Shown here: positions 1-9,655 of the stretch, piece by piece | How positions within the stretch are numbered: the stretch's first letter is position 1 | How the letters are laid out: each line of letters starts with the position of its first letter | Source of the DNA: Chara braunii | Taxonomy: Eukaryota; Streptophyta; Charophyceae; Charales; Characeae | Direction: 5' to 3' | Assembly (NCBI GenBank): GCA_003427395.1 | Contig: BFEA01000030.1 | Location: 3,265,728 to 3,285,950, forward strand | Length of the DNA: 20,223 nucleotides | The notes under the pieces: model-generated | Told to the model about the DNA's origin: nothing | Databases searched by the model: none | Seen by the model: only the letters and a program-made list of their open reading frames with translations | Made by a program: the position numbers and the translations under genes

Positions 1-57
1 AAATGCAGCCCAAGTAGAGAACACGAAAGCAGTGAAGGTAGAGCGCAGTTTTGAGTC

Positions 58-155
58 GCATTTTTCCGCAAGGCCGGGTCAAGTACTGATGGTTAACTAC
101 TCTGATGATCATGTGCTGAATTTAGCTGTGCTCTGTGTACAGGTTCATCACATAG
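58..155 (+). repeat. Dispersed repeat copy 1, including a TTAA-family element end
   Basis: This 98-bp segment recurs in reverse complement at 1885-1982 with only about three visible differences. It contains the terminal motif aagtactgatgg followed by TTAA at 93-96, which matches the ends of the miniature elements described below. The part after TTAA (97-155) is also shared, so the repeat unit includes host or older repeat sequence next to the element end, not only the element. The left end of this element copy is not visible. Confidence 0.8.
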
Positions 156-156
156 G

Positions 157-640
157 TTCAACAACGAAGTCCGAACTTCGTCGAAGTCGTAAGCGACCAA
201 TTACTGCTGCGTATTCTGAAGAGGGGTTTGGGCGAGGACTTGTAACTCTTATTAGACCCGCAGGTACGGGTGTGCACCACTAAGCTAGCCACCATCTTCT
301 TCTCAATACAGCAGAGCATGAAACGGCCAGTACGTTTCCCAACCAGTTTTTTCGAAGCCGTGTCTTGCATGCTGCCACAACTTTCCGGGCTCGTCTGCCG
401 CAGGAAAATGGCTGGCGCCAAAGGGAGGCCCATGCCAATTTGTTTTTTTTGGGGCGCGCATCTCATTTCAAGCCCTGGAGAAATGTGTCTCGGAAGTACT
501 GGTGGTACGAAAGTCGGTGCAAATACGAAACGCCAACCCTGGAGTGAAACACTAACATTCTCAATACAGGACTGGGAAAGGCTGAGCCAGCAGGTATCTT
601 ACATCACTTGGCCTATTGCACTTCACAGGGTGCGAAGTCT
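157..640. other. No gene seen; possible degenerate TTAA-family element end near 491-506
   Basis: No recognisable gene lies in this stretch. Open frames up to 156 codons cross it, a length expected about once by chance in a window of this size. At 491-506 the sequence ggaagtactggtggta resembles the right end of the TTAA element family, but the flank reads TACG instead of TTAA and no convincing left end was found. An internal motif aaaatggctggcgcc at 407-421 resembles sequence inside the element at 4831-5033 (aaaatggctggtgcc), which supports a decayed relative. Confidence 0.4.
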
Positions 641-642
641 TC

Positions 643-1140
643 ACAGACAAAAAAAAAAAAAAACATCAGTGTGGCCTAGTCACCTTGTTCACCTTATGAC
701 AATGATCGAACCCACAGGAGGATCCACTAAAAGAACATAAAAACTGCTCCACTCAACATCCCCCAGCTGGAGGCCACCAAGCACATCCATTATTGTGCTA
801 ATAACTACTGTCCTACTGTTTTGGCAGTTGACTTCTAGACAGTCAGGTCTCGACAGACAAAAAAACATAAGTGTTGGTATTCACCTTATGACAATGATCC
901 AACAGACAGGTAGAGCGGCTAAAAGGACAGAAAAAACTGCTCCACCACCACGCATAGCCATCATTGGTATGGCCACTGTCCTTCTGCTCTGGCAATCGAC
1001 TTCAAGACAGCCGTCTGTTTCTCAAACAAGTGTAAACTGCTCGACCACCAGGCATAGACATCATTGCGATGACCACTGTCCTTCTGCTCTCGAAGTCGAC
1101 TTCAGGACAGCCACCTGTTTCTCAAACAAGTGTAGCGGAC
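643..1140. repeat. Degenerate tandem repeats, 192-bp then 100-bp period
   Basis: The motif tcaccttatgacaatgatc occurs at about 689 and 881, and the blocks after it can be aligned (aaactgctccac near 741 and 934), giving a period of about 192 bp. The downstream part is then duplicated at a 100-bp period: ctgtttctcaaacaagtgt occurs at 1014 and 1114, and accaccaNgcatag at about 945 and 1045. An A-run at 649-663 lies at the start of the first unit. The copies are clearly related but diverged. No protein family is recognised in the translation. Confidence 0.75.
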
Positions 1141-1144
1141 CGTC

Positions 1145-1884
1145 ACAAGCCAGACAACTGCCTAGCCAGGAGTCAGGCCTTCTCAACAGAGACGTCGCAG
1201 CCAGGGAAAGGCAATAGACAACAATAAGTTTCGATGGAAAACGTGGCATCGGCCACTTGGAACCGTCCAAGGCCAGCCTCGGAGGCGAACAGCTACCAAT
1301 CGAGCACGACAGTGTGGAGGCGACTACAAGGAGGCAGGCTCCTTTCTTACCAACCAAACAACCTCACCTACCCAGCACAGCCTGGACCTTCAGTGGTTCT
1401 CATGAGTCGATAGCGATCTGACGGTCCCAGTGGAGCTGCCACTAAAAGGAAGCCAAAGAAGTGAAATGCCACCTGCCAGTCCATTGTCCCCGTCACGGAG
1501 TAATCAATGATCATCAGGGGACGTCCACCCGTTAACTTAACGGAAGGACGTGTGGTTTGTGTAATTTTATGTATTTCTGCTTGCCTTGCGGGTGGAAAGG
1601 AACCAGACCAATACACCCTGAAATGGAGATGGAGCCAGGCCCATAAGGACCTTTGTCCTGTGTTATAAAAAGGAAGACAGCAATAGCAGGCAGTCAAACT
1701 CCAAGGACCCTAGCGCACGTCAGACACAGGCGTAGCCCGCCCCCGAGAGCAGGCAGAAAACGACACGAGAGAAGTTCTATGCAACATCAAAATCAAGATC
1801 AAAAAAAAAAAAAAATCAAGATTTTACTGAGACTATAACCAAGATACAAAGTCGCATACAGGAAGCACATAGCAAGCATCGGAT
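1145..1884. other. No gene seen
   Basis: Unassigned sequence. It holds a 15-base A-run at 1801-1815 and no open frame longer than about 110 codons. No snRNA, tRNA or transposon feature was recognised. Confidence 0.5.
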
Positions 1885-1982
1885 CCCTTGTGATGAACCT
1901 GTACACAGAGCACAGCTAAATTCAGCACATGATCGTCAGAGTAGTTAACCATCAGTACTTGACCTGGCCTTGCGGAAAAATG
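1885..1982 (-). repeat. Dispersed repeat copy 2 (inverted relative to 58-155)
   Basis: This is the reverse complement of 58-155 with about three differences. It overlaps the left end of the TTAA-flanked element at 1949-2100, so the shared block is half element and half flanking sequence. The inverted arrangement spans about 1.9 kb and could form a large loop. It could also reflect duplication of a repeat that already carried the insertion. Confidence 0.8.
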
Positions 1983-2100
1983 TAAGTCACCTACTTCGAA
2001 AATTTTGCGACTCGGGCCTACTGGATGGACCACAATGGCTGGCGGCGCCAGCCAACAAGAAAAAGAGTGTGCCACCTGCTGTTAGGAAAAGCTTGGTGGT
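1949..2100. mobile_element. TTAA-flanked miniature element (152 bp)
   Basis: Both sides carry TTAA (1945-1948 and 2101-2104), a perfect four-base target duplication. The left end reads ccatcagtactt and the right end, reverse-complemented, reads accaccaagctt, both variants of the family end ACCACCAGTACC. There is no coding capacity, so mobilisation would need a transposase in trans. TTAA specificity is the hallmark of piggyBac transposases. The assignment to that superfamily is inferred from the target site only. Confidence 0.65.
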
Positions 2101-2104
2101 TTAA

Positions 2105-2568
2105 GGTGAGCATTATTTACAAAACGCCCTCCCAAGCCTTGTCAGTATGGCTCCCAACTACCTGACCACAGGCTTTGGTTACAGCTGGTCTACACAGGGT
2201 GCAACCGATGCATAACAAGGAAACCTCCCAAAGGACTTTTCAAGGCTTTTCAGTAGTGGTGAGGCTTTCCTGTCAGCCTCAGACCGCTTCTCCAAATGAT
2301 TGAAGCGAGTTGCAGGCTAGCTTCTAAAAGGGGCAGTCCCATCTCTCACATGCAAACTTGAAAATAGATCCTGCTTGCTACGAAAACCTTGGAGTTGCGG
2401 TCTCACGCAGGTCTACCCGATAGACCAACGATTGCCTCTCCCTTCCGGCATCACGATCAGGTACTTCTTTTGCTAGCCGTAAACACTCAACCTCCCCATG
2501 TATCATTGTCGGTTTCCCTTCCTGGCAGCCTTGTGAAAAGGAGCTTCATTTGCGAGCTCAACCCTTCA
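2105..2568. other. No gene seen
   Basis: Unassigned sequence with no recognised RNA, repeat or coding feature. Open frames here are under 85 codons. Confidence 0.5.
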
Positions 2569-2698
2569 CATTGGACCTCGCTGCACTACTCTCCACATGC
2601 ACAAAAGACAAAAAAGATGGCAATGTATCTTCCCATGTTCTAGCGGTGGATTCAGTCTCATTTTGCACATTTGGAGAGCAACGAAGCGAGGCCCATTG
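2569..2698 (+). mobile_element. 130-bp inverted-repeat element, copy A
   Basis: The ends read cattggacctcgctgcac and, reverse-complemented, ccaatgggcctcgcttcg, so they form diverged terminal inverted repeats. The whole segment matches the reverse complement of 3966-4095 at the same length, including inner motifs such as acatgcacaaaagacaaaaa and the block around gtatcttcccat. It is non-coding and fits a MITE. A target duplication is not clear, so the superfamily is left open. Confidence 0.7.
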
Positions 2699-3047
2699 GC
2701 AGGTATAATTGGGCAGACCCTGTGGAAGAAAAAAACAAGTCATAGGAAAAAAACACTCCTTGACGACACAGATTATCATGAAAGAACACCCCTCGAACGT
2801 CGGCGGATATGTTCACGAGCCTCACAAGCTCAAACAGTAAAATGTGTAAGCCTTTTTTTTTTTTTTTTTCCAACGTGCTGTTAAGTAACATGTAGATGAA
2901 TATTGCGCATCGCGCGTATACCGGCGCAGTGTATAACGGACTTACGTCCTCTCGCCTCAGTACCGTTGTCAAACAAAAGGAAACATGTTCGGTGGCAGAG
3001 AGAAGAAAAGAGTTAGCATGCAAACAAAGAGGAAATCCTGGGCATAA
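2699..3047. other. No gene seen; poly-T tract
   Basis: Unassigned sequence with a 17-base T-run at 2853-2869. Minus-strand frames through the T-run read as poly-lysine and are artefacts of composition. Confidence 0.5.
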
Positions 3048-3115
3048 GCACCCTCGACATGAGCCAAAGTGAAACGTTTATCGGCTTTGGAGTGTGGAAG
3101 GTAGCCTCGGTGTCG
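3048..3115. repeat. Orphan fragments of the 35-bp and 91-bp repeats
   Basis: The piece ccctcgacatgagccaaagt at 3051-3070 matches the 35-bp dimer at 4302-4371. Directly after it, ggctttggagtgtggaagg at 3083-3101 is the reverse complement of the core of the 91-bp tandem repeat at 5157-5430. Two repeats that are otherwise separate therefore lie side by side here, each as a single copy. Confidence 0.7.
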
Positions 3116-3675
3116 GTGCAGATGTGAACATGTATGCTGCAGAAGACATTCTGCCGCATTCTCACATTATTTGTTTCTTGAAACTCGTAACGACAAGCAT
3201 GAAACGCAGCAGAAACGGCTGCGGTGACAAATTCTCAGACACTAAACAGTTGTTGGCCTATAAAACAGTAGCCTTCGTATGCCCCTTGCCTACAACAGGG
3301 GGCCTGTGCTGCTTTCCGCTGGAGTCAAAAGTCCAACAAGCTATGATGCTACCAAACATGCACCTACCACCTACATTGGGAACGCCTAGCAGCCACCACC
3401 TGAACTGCAGTTACTACCCTTCATTGACACATGGACCACAGTCCACACTCCTTCCCATATAGACATTCAAGCATATGCCATACAAAGACTTCTGCAGGTG
3501 TCCTACTGCATATGAATCCAACAATGTCCGCAGCACACCACATCGTGGCAAGCCCTGGTGAGCCAACCTCAACTGTCAGAACACAGACGACAGTTTATCA
3601 CAACCAGAAGTCCAAAACATCCTATTTCTCTTTCTGTCTATACTATATTTAGGAACCACTTTATTTCTATCAAAT

Positions 3676-3678
<3 letters not shown>
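3116..3678. other. No gene seen
   Basis: Unassigned sequence. The longest open frame (3094-3462, 122 codons) is within chance expectation and matches no family I recognise. Confidence 0.45.
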
Positions 3679-3712
<34 letters not shown>

Positions 3713-3734
3713 CGCGCGCGCGCGCGCGCCGCGG
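3679..3734. repeat. Compound microsatellite (CT)n-(GC)n
   Basis: About fifteen CT units run directly into a tgcgcgcgc tract of about nine GC units ending near 3730. The alternating GC part could adopt Z-DNA and the polypyrimidine part could form triplex DNA; both are known properties of such tracts. Overlapping frames reading Ser-Leu or Arg-Glu repeats are artefacts. Confidence 0.95.
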
Positions 3735-3965
3735 GTCACTACGTTTTCTGTTGTTATTATTGCAGCAAGTGAGCAGATGTGGACGGAGAGTGAAACGAAA
3801 AGAATATAAGGAAGAGCCGACATGTATTTGGACGACAAAAACATACTGCAGCAGCTCCGACAAGTACTCGGGAGAGAATTCTAATCAGGCTTCGGCAAGT
3901 ATGCCAGTAGTTCTGACACAAATCTGACACAACGGTTCTGTACTACACTCGCAGAGTTGTAACGG

Positions 3966-4095
3966 CATTGGGCGTCGCTGCACTACTCTTGAAATGTGCA
4001 AAACGAGAGTGAATCTTCCTCTAGAATATGGAAAGATACGTGTTCATGATTTTTGTCTTTTGTGCATGTCAAGAGTAGTGCAGCGAGCCCCATTG
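3966..4095 (-). mobile_element. 130-bp inverted-repeat element, copy B
   Basis: This copy has well-preserved terminal inverted repeats. The left end reads cattgggcgtcgctgcac, and the right end reverse-complemented reads caatggggctcgctgcac, both continuing into actacttga. It is in the opposite orientation to copy A at 2569-2698 and has the same length. The perfect stretch cgctgcactactcttga at both ends suggests this copy is the less decayed one. No transposase is present. Confidence 0.75.
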
Positions 4096-4301
4096 ATGGT
4101 TCACTTGCATATCATGGCAAGGCCAAAATTGCACGGTCGTAACAGCAGTGATATGAATATCCGAGCGAGGGCAAAAATTATCACAAAGACATACAGATTG
4201 CGGAGATAGGTGCATGTGCAGCTCAGAGACAATTCATGGCACAACTAGAACAACCACTCGGCACCGATTTAAATGCACTCTGTTCAGAAATGGCGCGCAT
4301 T
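4096..4301. other. No gene seen
   Basis: Unassigned sequence; nothing recognised. Confidence 0.5.
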
Positions 4302-4371
4302 CCAAAGTGAGGGCAAAGCAGGACCCTCGACATGAGCCAAAGTGAGGGCCAAGGAGGACCCTTGACATGAG
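4302..4371. repeat. 35-bp tandem dimer
   Basis: Two head-to-tail units start at 4302 and 4337, each opening with ccaaagtgagggc and closing with cgacatgag or tgacatgag. They differ at about four positions. A third, partial relative lies at 3051-3074. Confidence 0.85.
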
Positions 4372-4826
4372 TTTTGTACAAGACATGGCTCCAAGGAAAG
4401 GCTCAGCCTACTGGACCAAAACCAACATGAGATTCAGTACTCCAGGGGCAAGCAAAACTAAGCATCGGGAAAAAGAGGCTCTGAGGTACTGTGTGCACCT
4501 AATTCACATGAGATTGTTCGCTGTTCGGCATCGCTTTCCTGACCGAAGGCGTCTACTTCCTAGTCCTACCAATGAGTAGGTGACGCAGGTCCCCAAACAC
4601 ATGCTCACTGACTACAACAGGTCTAATGAGTACCACACACAAAGAAGAGGTTCTGACAAATGCGACCCATCTGCAAACTTGTCGAAGAAGATCCAGAGCA
4701 CAGCTGCATGCATGGCCTCGCATAAGCAGTTCTGTCAGATACAGCATCCTCAAGGGAATAGAACTGTGACACTTGTTTGAGTAACTTGGATACAGCATCT
4801 ACTAACAGACCGCCGAACCCAGCTAC
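4372..4826. other. No gene seen
   Basis: Unassigned sequence. The string cgggaaaaagaggctctgag at 4466-4485 resembles sequence just inside the element end at 9154-9182 (attgggaaaaagaggctcgg), so an eroded TTAA-family relative may lie here, but no ends are intact. Confidence 0.4.
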
Positions 4827-4830
4827 TTAA

Positions 4831-5033
4831 ACCGCCACTACTTTCCACAGGCAGACTCGATACACCAGAATACCATAAAGAGCATTCTTCGGGTGAACAG
4901 TGGTAGCGGACCAAAATGGCTGGTGCCGCAAGCCAAAAAAGGAAAAATCAACTTCGCACTGCCTCCTCGGCGAAGTGCTTGGTGTGCACTTCTTTTCCGC
5001 CTCAGCAAAATGAAGGTTGGCAATAGTGGTGGT
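4831..5033. mobile_element. TTAA-flanked miniature element (203 bp)
   Basis: TTAA at 4827-4830 precedes the left end accgccactact. The right end, reverse-complemented, reads accaccactatt, and is followed by TTAG at 5034-5037, one change from TTAA. The terminal inverted repeats agree at about ten of twelve positions. The interior carries the motif aaaatggctggtgcc, shared with 407-421. It is non-autonomous and belongs to the same family as the elements at 1949, 9433, 14965, 16565, 17384 and 18235. Confidence 0.65.
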
Positions 5034-5156
5034 TTAGACCAGAAGTGGAAAACAACTGGGCCTACCAGTAGCAGCAGGAAGCAAGATTGTTAAAAAAGAA
5101 ACCAATTGGTGCCACAATGCTTCAATTTCTAACTAAGGTATACTCTTCTCTCAAAT

Positions 5157-5430
5157 TCACCTTTCACTACCTACCTTCCACACTCCAAAGCCTATAAACG
5201 GAGCCCCTGCGAACCTATAATGGGAATATCCCAGTGGGTTGATGCCAACACCTTTCCCTACCTACCTTCCACACTCCAAAGCCTATACAGTGAACCCCCG
5301 TGGGACTATACTTGGAACATCTCAGCAGGTTGGCATCAACACCTTCCACTACCCACCTTCCACGCTCCAAAGCCTGTAAAGGGAACCCCCGAGAGCCCAT
5401 GAAGGGAACTTCTCAGTTGGTTGAAACCAA
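5157..5430. repeat. 91-bp tandem repeat, three copies
   Basis: The core ctaccttccacactccaaag begins at 5171 and 5262, and a variant (ccaccttccacgctcc) begins at 5353, giving an exact 91-bp spacing. Each core is followed by gcct(a/g)ta and about 60 bp later by a variant of ggaatatcccagtgggttg. The copies have diverged by substitutions, with no length change between cores. An inverted single copy of the core is at 3083-3101. I do not assign it to a named satellite family. Confidence 0.9.
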
Positions 5431-6960
5431 GCTGCCAACAATTTATTTTGCCATCGTACTGTCTTCTTTTTTTTATAGATATATATTTTCGGAAAGGTCA
5501 GGACCAACCCTACACCCTTGATTTTTTTAAGATTCTTTTGCACAAAAAAACAATCAGAGTCGATGCAATCGAATTTCTGTGAGAAAGTGCGGACAGCCTA
5601 TCACGCCCCCCAGCATTGCGGCGCACTCACATGAGATCCATTCTTCGTTCCTCTGGGGACCTGGTGGTTCAACTGGTGGAGGACTGTCAACGGAATAACG
5701 ACGACTTTTTGTCTGGAGACGCCATTGGGCTGTCGATTTGAGGTATGGCCGTTCGCATCCGAAGGGACAGAGAAAGAGAAGTCGGTGATCGTGCATCCTG
5801 AATGTATCATCTACATCCATGTAACCACCTCATCGAGTATATCTTGCGTGTAAGGCTTTCTTTCATTCATCATCTCCAATTTCGAAACTGGGAAACTTCG
5901 CTAAAGCACCTCCATCCAGAGTTGACTCGAGGTAGGCTAGCCAAACTATATATTGTCACAAAAGTTATGAAACTATGAGCTAAAAGAGCGCAACTTGCGA
6001 AACAAACGGTAAAGATTAAAAAACAAGACAAAGACGACGGGCACACTGAAACCATTCACTTTTCTCATTCTTTTAACTCCCCCTTCACCGTGCCTCTCAC
6101 GTACAAGGCAAGGCTCACCACGTTGACGAAGTTCAGCGAGAGCTGCCCGTATCCGCCCGTGCCATAACAGCCCACTTGTACACTGTGAGAAGGAGGCAAG
6201 AGTAAAGGGGGAGGCGATAAACCCAGGGAAGAGAGATGAAGAGGAGAAAAACAAAGAACGAAAAATGGAAAGTAAAGATAAGAAAAGGCTCAAGAACGAG
6301 TCTGTCCTTGGCGACAGAGAGGACACACATTGTAAGGATGAGGTGGATGGGCATGTGGAATACCTAGCTGAGCATTCCCAGGACAACAATTGCCACGACT
6401 GCTGGCACTGAGTATGCCCAACATACACTCCCAACGAATAGCATGTCAATTGCAGGCGAGGACGAAGGAAGAACGCTCACCACAAAAGACCATGCATTCA
6501 GTATTAGCGCCCATGGCCGCAAAGTGGACATATAGCATCCGGATGCGGAGGGTGCCTGCAGTCAGGAACGGAGGGACAGTCCTCTACACACATAGATGCA
6601 GAGACCATGTCATTGTAGTGATTTTGACAGAGAGTGGCGGCTACAGCCGAGTGTAACAGTGTCTCTGGCTGTGCAAAGGAGAAGGTCGCAGAGTCTTGGT
6701 ACACTGTCCTGCTGCAGGACGGGCCCAAAGGAATGATCTTCGACGTAAAGAGATAACGGACAGTTTGGTGCGGCAAGAAAACAGCACGTATGGCATGGAT
6801 CATGATGCCTTTGTCCAACAACTCCCAAAGGTCAGAGGTACATACAACTGTTATGTAATGGTCAGATCCAACCTATATATACCTTCGATAGGAGGAGGAT
6901 TCTCTAATAAGCCCCAAAACACTTAAGTGGAGACTTATCGGCAGCTAGGTGAGCGAAGGA
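5431..6960. other. No gene seen
   Basis: Unassigned sequence of about 1.5 kb. The longest frame (minus strand, 5973-6449, 158 codons) is expected about once by chance in this window and is rich in Ser, Phe and Leu from pyrimidine-rich DNA. A minus-strand frame near 6504-6600 contains several Cys and His residues but has no regular zinc-finger spacing. Nothing is assigned. Confidence 0.4.
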
Positions 6961-7584
6961 CAGATACGTGAAGGGAAGAGCAAGGATGGGGTTGGGCTGA
7001 ACCTGCCATGACCTCAAGTGTGACTGCCATTTCCATCAGGAAAATGACAGTCTGAAAAACTTCCTCACCTGCACACCAAAGTGTTGGATGTTCATGGAGA
7101 ACCATCGTTAAAAATATCAGCAAGGTGATTTTAACACAATCACTCCGTGTGCACTCATGTTCGAAAGAGGACCAGCCAAACAAAAAAAAAAACTACACTC
7201 TCGCATGTCGCCTCACTGAAGTCTTAGTCAAACTCCGACACTGTGACCAAGAACGAAGACAGCAAATCCATGCTTTGGTCAAGCATCAAGTGACCAACAG
7301 ATCCACCAACCAAAAGGGTTTCCGGACATTCCTCTCATGTATGAACACTCCTAAGGGTTTCCGCACCATATTGGTCCCCACTCGACTTCCAGCTATCGGC
7401 AAGCCCATTAAAGTGCTACAAGTCTGTGTGCACTAAGATGCCCAGATGCCTCCGACGCCCCACCCTAGAAAGTCTGACATACTAACCTGACAATATCAAT
7501 ACCAAGCACGAACAGAGACAACTGAAGCCCCTTCATACGCTACGCCCTACTGGTCCTTCCAAAGCCCACAGAAATGAGCTGTGG
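6961..7584. other. No gene assigned; weak open frame 7125-7436
   Basis: A 103-codon plus-strand frame at 7125-7436 contains a short internal echo: KGFRTFL, then KGFRTIL, from two copies of an aagggtttccg motif at about 7314 and 7352. Related aaggggttcc motifs recur at 15253 and 15309. No family is recognised, and the length is compatible with chance. Confidence 0.3.
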
Positions 7585-8334
7585 ATGTTGACTCTCTCTC
7601 CTCTCCTTCATGCCTCACTTAGGTTGTGGGACACACAAATAGGTAGAGCTCAGCATTCTCTATGTGATGGAAATATCCAGGGGTGGGCAGCCACGCGCTG
7701 CAGCCACCATCTAGGGTCCCAGGAACCTGAGGCATCCAAAGGCCACATCTTCCCAATCGCCCCCAAAGTTACTACTCTTGAATTTCCGCCTGAGCCTAGG
7801 ACACCAGACTACACACCCTGCAAAAGGACTTTCCAGGTCAGACGTCCTGCCAGATGTCTCACCTGGAGGATCTACCGCTGTTCAGGAGATTGGGGCAAGT
7901 CAGAGAAGGTCCAATGGACACATCTTTCATTCCACGAACAATCAATTGACTTGGCGCGTGCAAAACGGAGCCCGGAATTCCCCCAAATCCATTTTGTTTT
8001 GAGAGCCATTATTGACGCCAGGAAGGGGTTTAAGAGGGTGCTGTACAGTGCTGTGTCAAAAACTCTCTCTCCCCTTTTTGAAACGCACACCGTCGGCCTA
8101 GTCAAGTTTGAGAATGCAAAACCTGGCCCGGTCAGGATGTGCACCTCCATTTCCAAACGCCCAAGTTCGTTCATAATCCGGACTGGAATGTGCAGATACC
8201 CAGGTGCATTTAGGATATTTGCGCCTTCGGCGCCCTTTTTAAATCGTATCTCGAGTTCCGTGAGTTGTTTTGAATTGACCCCCATGCCAAAGTTACAACT
8301 CTATGCATTATCCTTCCTTCACAAGCGTTCCTAA
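7585..8334 (+). CDS. Longest open frame in the window, 249 codons, product unknown
   Basis: At neutral base composition I estimate about 0.01 frames this long by chance among the six frames of the window, so it may be a coding relic or part of an old element. I recognise no domain, signal peptide or membrane segment. It is rich in Ser, Pro, Arg and Leu. The minus strand is also open for 137 codons at 7872-8285 and reads at least as protein-like (for example KQLTELEIRFKKGAEG), so the coding strand is undecided. No splice structure, polyadenylation signal or neighbouring gene supports either. The start is simply the first ATG of the frame. Treat it as a hypothetical reading frame. Confidence 0.18.
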   Translation: MLTLSPLLHASLRLWDTQIGRAQHSLCDGNIQGWAATRCSHHLGSQEPEASKGHIFPIAPKVTTLEFPPEPRTPDYTPCKRTFQVRRPARCLTWRIYRCSGDWGKSEKVQWTHLSFHEQSIDLARAKRSPEFPQIHFVLRAIIDARKGFKRVLYSAVSKTLSPLFETHTVGLVKFENAKPGPVRMCTSISKRPSSFIIRTGMCRYPGAFRIFAPSAPFLNRISSSVSCFELTPMPKLQLYALSFLHKRS

Positions 8335-8879
8335 TATCTAGGTCATCTTGTCGCCTGACCCCTGCGGACATCCACACCTGCAAGTGGCCAGCCCATGCCC
8401 CTCCAGGCGTCCAATCCCAGCCTACCATCTTATGCTGAATACAAGGCATGGTCATTATGGATACATGTAGAGCAGCTTGATGGATACATCTGGAGCAGCT
8501 TCCATACATCTGGACCACGTTACTACTCTGGGGAAAAGACGGCAGGTCTGGGCAGATTTCCTATTGCAACCACTGAGACGAAGTTGAGAGAAATGCAACA
8601 GAAGTAAGGGGAAAGCGAAAAGAACCAAGGCTTGGGACCCACAGTCTATATAAAGCGACCTTACAAAAAAATACCATGCTATAATGGTAATTCATTTTGT
8701 AAAACACTACTCCACATCCTGTGAGTGGTTTCATTATAATCATAATGCAAAGTTCAGAGCTGTCATAGCTGCCAACGGATGAGCCATGCGATAGGTTCTG
8801 CAGCTTTTGCTATTTCCAGTCCTACCAGGTGAAAGGTTCTTTCCCACACAGTAACCGCCCTAATGAGCTGGCGGAGAGA
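8335..8879. other. No gene seen
   Basis: Unassigned sequence. A small local echo (catctggagcagctt and ccatacatctgga) lies around 8460-8515. Nothing else is recognised. Confidence 0.5.
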
Positions 8880-8893
8880 GGGGGGGGGGGGGG
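8880..8893. repeat. Poly-G tract
   Basis: An uninterrupted run of about thirteen G follows gagagag. It is a mononucleotide tract, and its length is likely to be unreliable in a draft assembly. Confidence 0.9.
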
Positions 8894-9153
8894 TTTAGAC
8901 CTCACCAAGTCAGTGCAAAACTGAATAGCCGCCTGAAACAAACCATTCAGTTTCTGCGCTTTGAGAAAATGGAGGCCGCACGATGCGCACAATATTCCAG
9001 AAGCCTACCAGTTGTAAACTCGGGCATTTCACCACCAGAACATTGACCAGCTATTTTGTCGAATAAGGCCGGAAAACCTACAGCATCTTTCGGGCTAACA
9101 AAATGAAACGGCTGGCCACTGCAGGACAGCGCGGTTCGACAGAAACCGGCATT

Positions 9154-9182
9154 GGGAAAAAGAGGCTCGGAAGTACTGGTGG
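9154..9182 (+). mobile_element. Right end of a TTAA-family element; left end not found
   Basis: The sequence aagtactggtgg is followed by TTAA at 9183-9186, matching the right ends of the complete elements. A possible left end near 9004-9015 (cctaccagttg) lacks a TTAA flank, so the element is not bounded. Confidence 0.5.
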
Positions 9183-9215
9183 TTAACAGTCCAGGACTCT
9201 TAGAGACCACTTCGC

Positions 9216-9376
9216 CGCCGCAGTAGCCTCCAAATGAGACCACAAAGGGGAGAGGAACGAAGCAGCCGCAAACATTTTCGTGAATTCAGCAGGCGACGCC
9301 GCAGTAGCCGCCAAATGAGACCACAAAGGGGAGAGGAACGAAGCAGCCGCAAACATTTTCCTGAATTCAGCAGGCG
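9216..9376. repeat. 81-bp tandem dimer
   Basis: Two units start at 9216 and 9297 and differ at only a few positions, which points to a recent tandem duplication. The unit is 27 codons long, so a plus-strand frame at 9234-9596 stays open across both and reads RPQRGEERSSRKHF twice. The frame has no other support. Confidence 0.9.
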
Positions 9377-9432
9377 CAGGAGCAGTCTAGTAAATATGCA
9401 GTACCGGACAACTACTTGTGCTCTAAACTTAA

Positions 9433-9591
9433 ACTACCAGTACCTTTCCACGCTTGAAATCTACGACGCTCCGGGTAACGAGGTAGCCAAGCGGGGGAGG
9501 GCCCCCGTTGACAAGTTGAATCGGCGGCCCATTTTCCATTTCCGGCCTCTGACACTCCACACGGCCAACATATGGGAACGGTACTGGTGGT
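9433..9591. mobile_element. TTAA-flanked miniature element (159 bp)
   Basis: TTAA at 9429-9432 precedes the left end actaccagtacctttcc. The right end, reverse-complemented, reads accaccagtaccgttcc, and is followed by TTTA at 9592-9595. The terminal inverted repeats match at about fifteen of seventeen positions, among the best in the family. There is no coding capacity. Confidence 0.75.
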
Positions 9592-9610
9592 TTTAGGGTC
9601 CGTCTTTTGA

Positions 9611-9633
9611 TTCTCTCTCTCTCTCTCTCTCTC
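9611..9633. repeat. (CT)n microsatellite
   Basis: About ten CT units lie just after the element end and about 20 bases before the U2-like relic. Confidence 0.9.
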
Positions 9634-9655
9634 CACAGAAAGAAAGAAAAAAAAC

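Noticed and set aside
5973-6449. 158-codon minus-strand open frame
   Set aside because: About one frame of this length is expected by chance; it is Ser/Phe/Leu-rich from pyrimidine-rich DNA and has no domain.
8220-8243. GC hairpin (gcgccttcggcgc) followed by T-rich sequence, like a rho-independent terminator
   Set aside because: The window is eukaryotic and no transcription unit ends there.
9131-9145. ggttcgac, a tRNA B-box-like string that could mark a tRNA or SINE
   Set aside because: The B-box does not continue correctly, and no A-box or cloverleaf can be formed around it.
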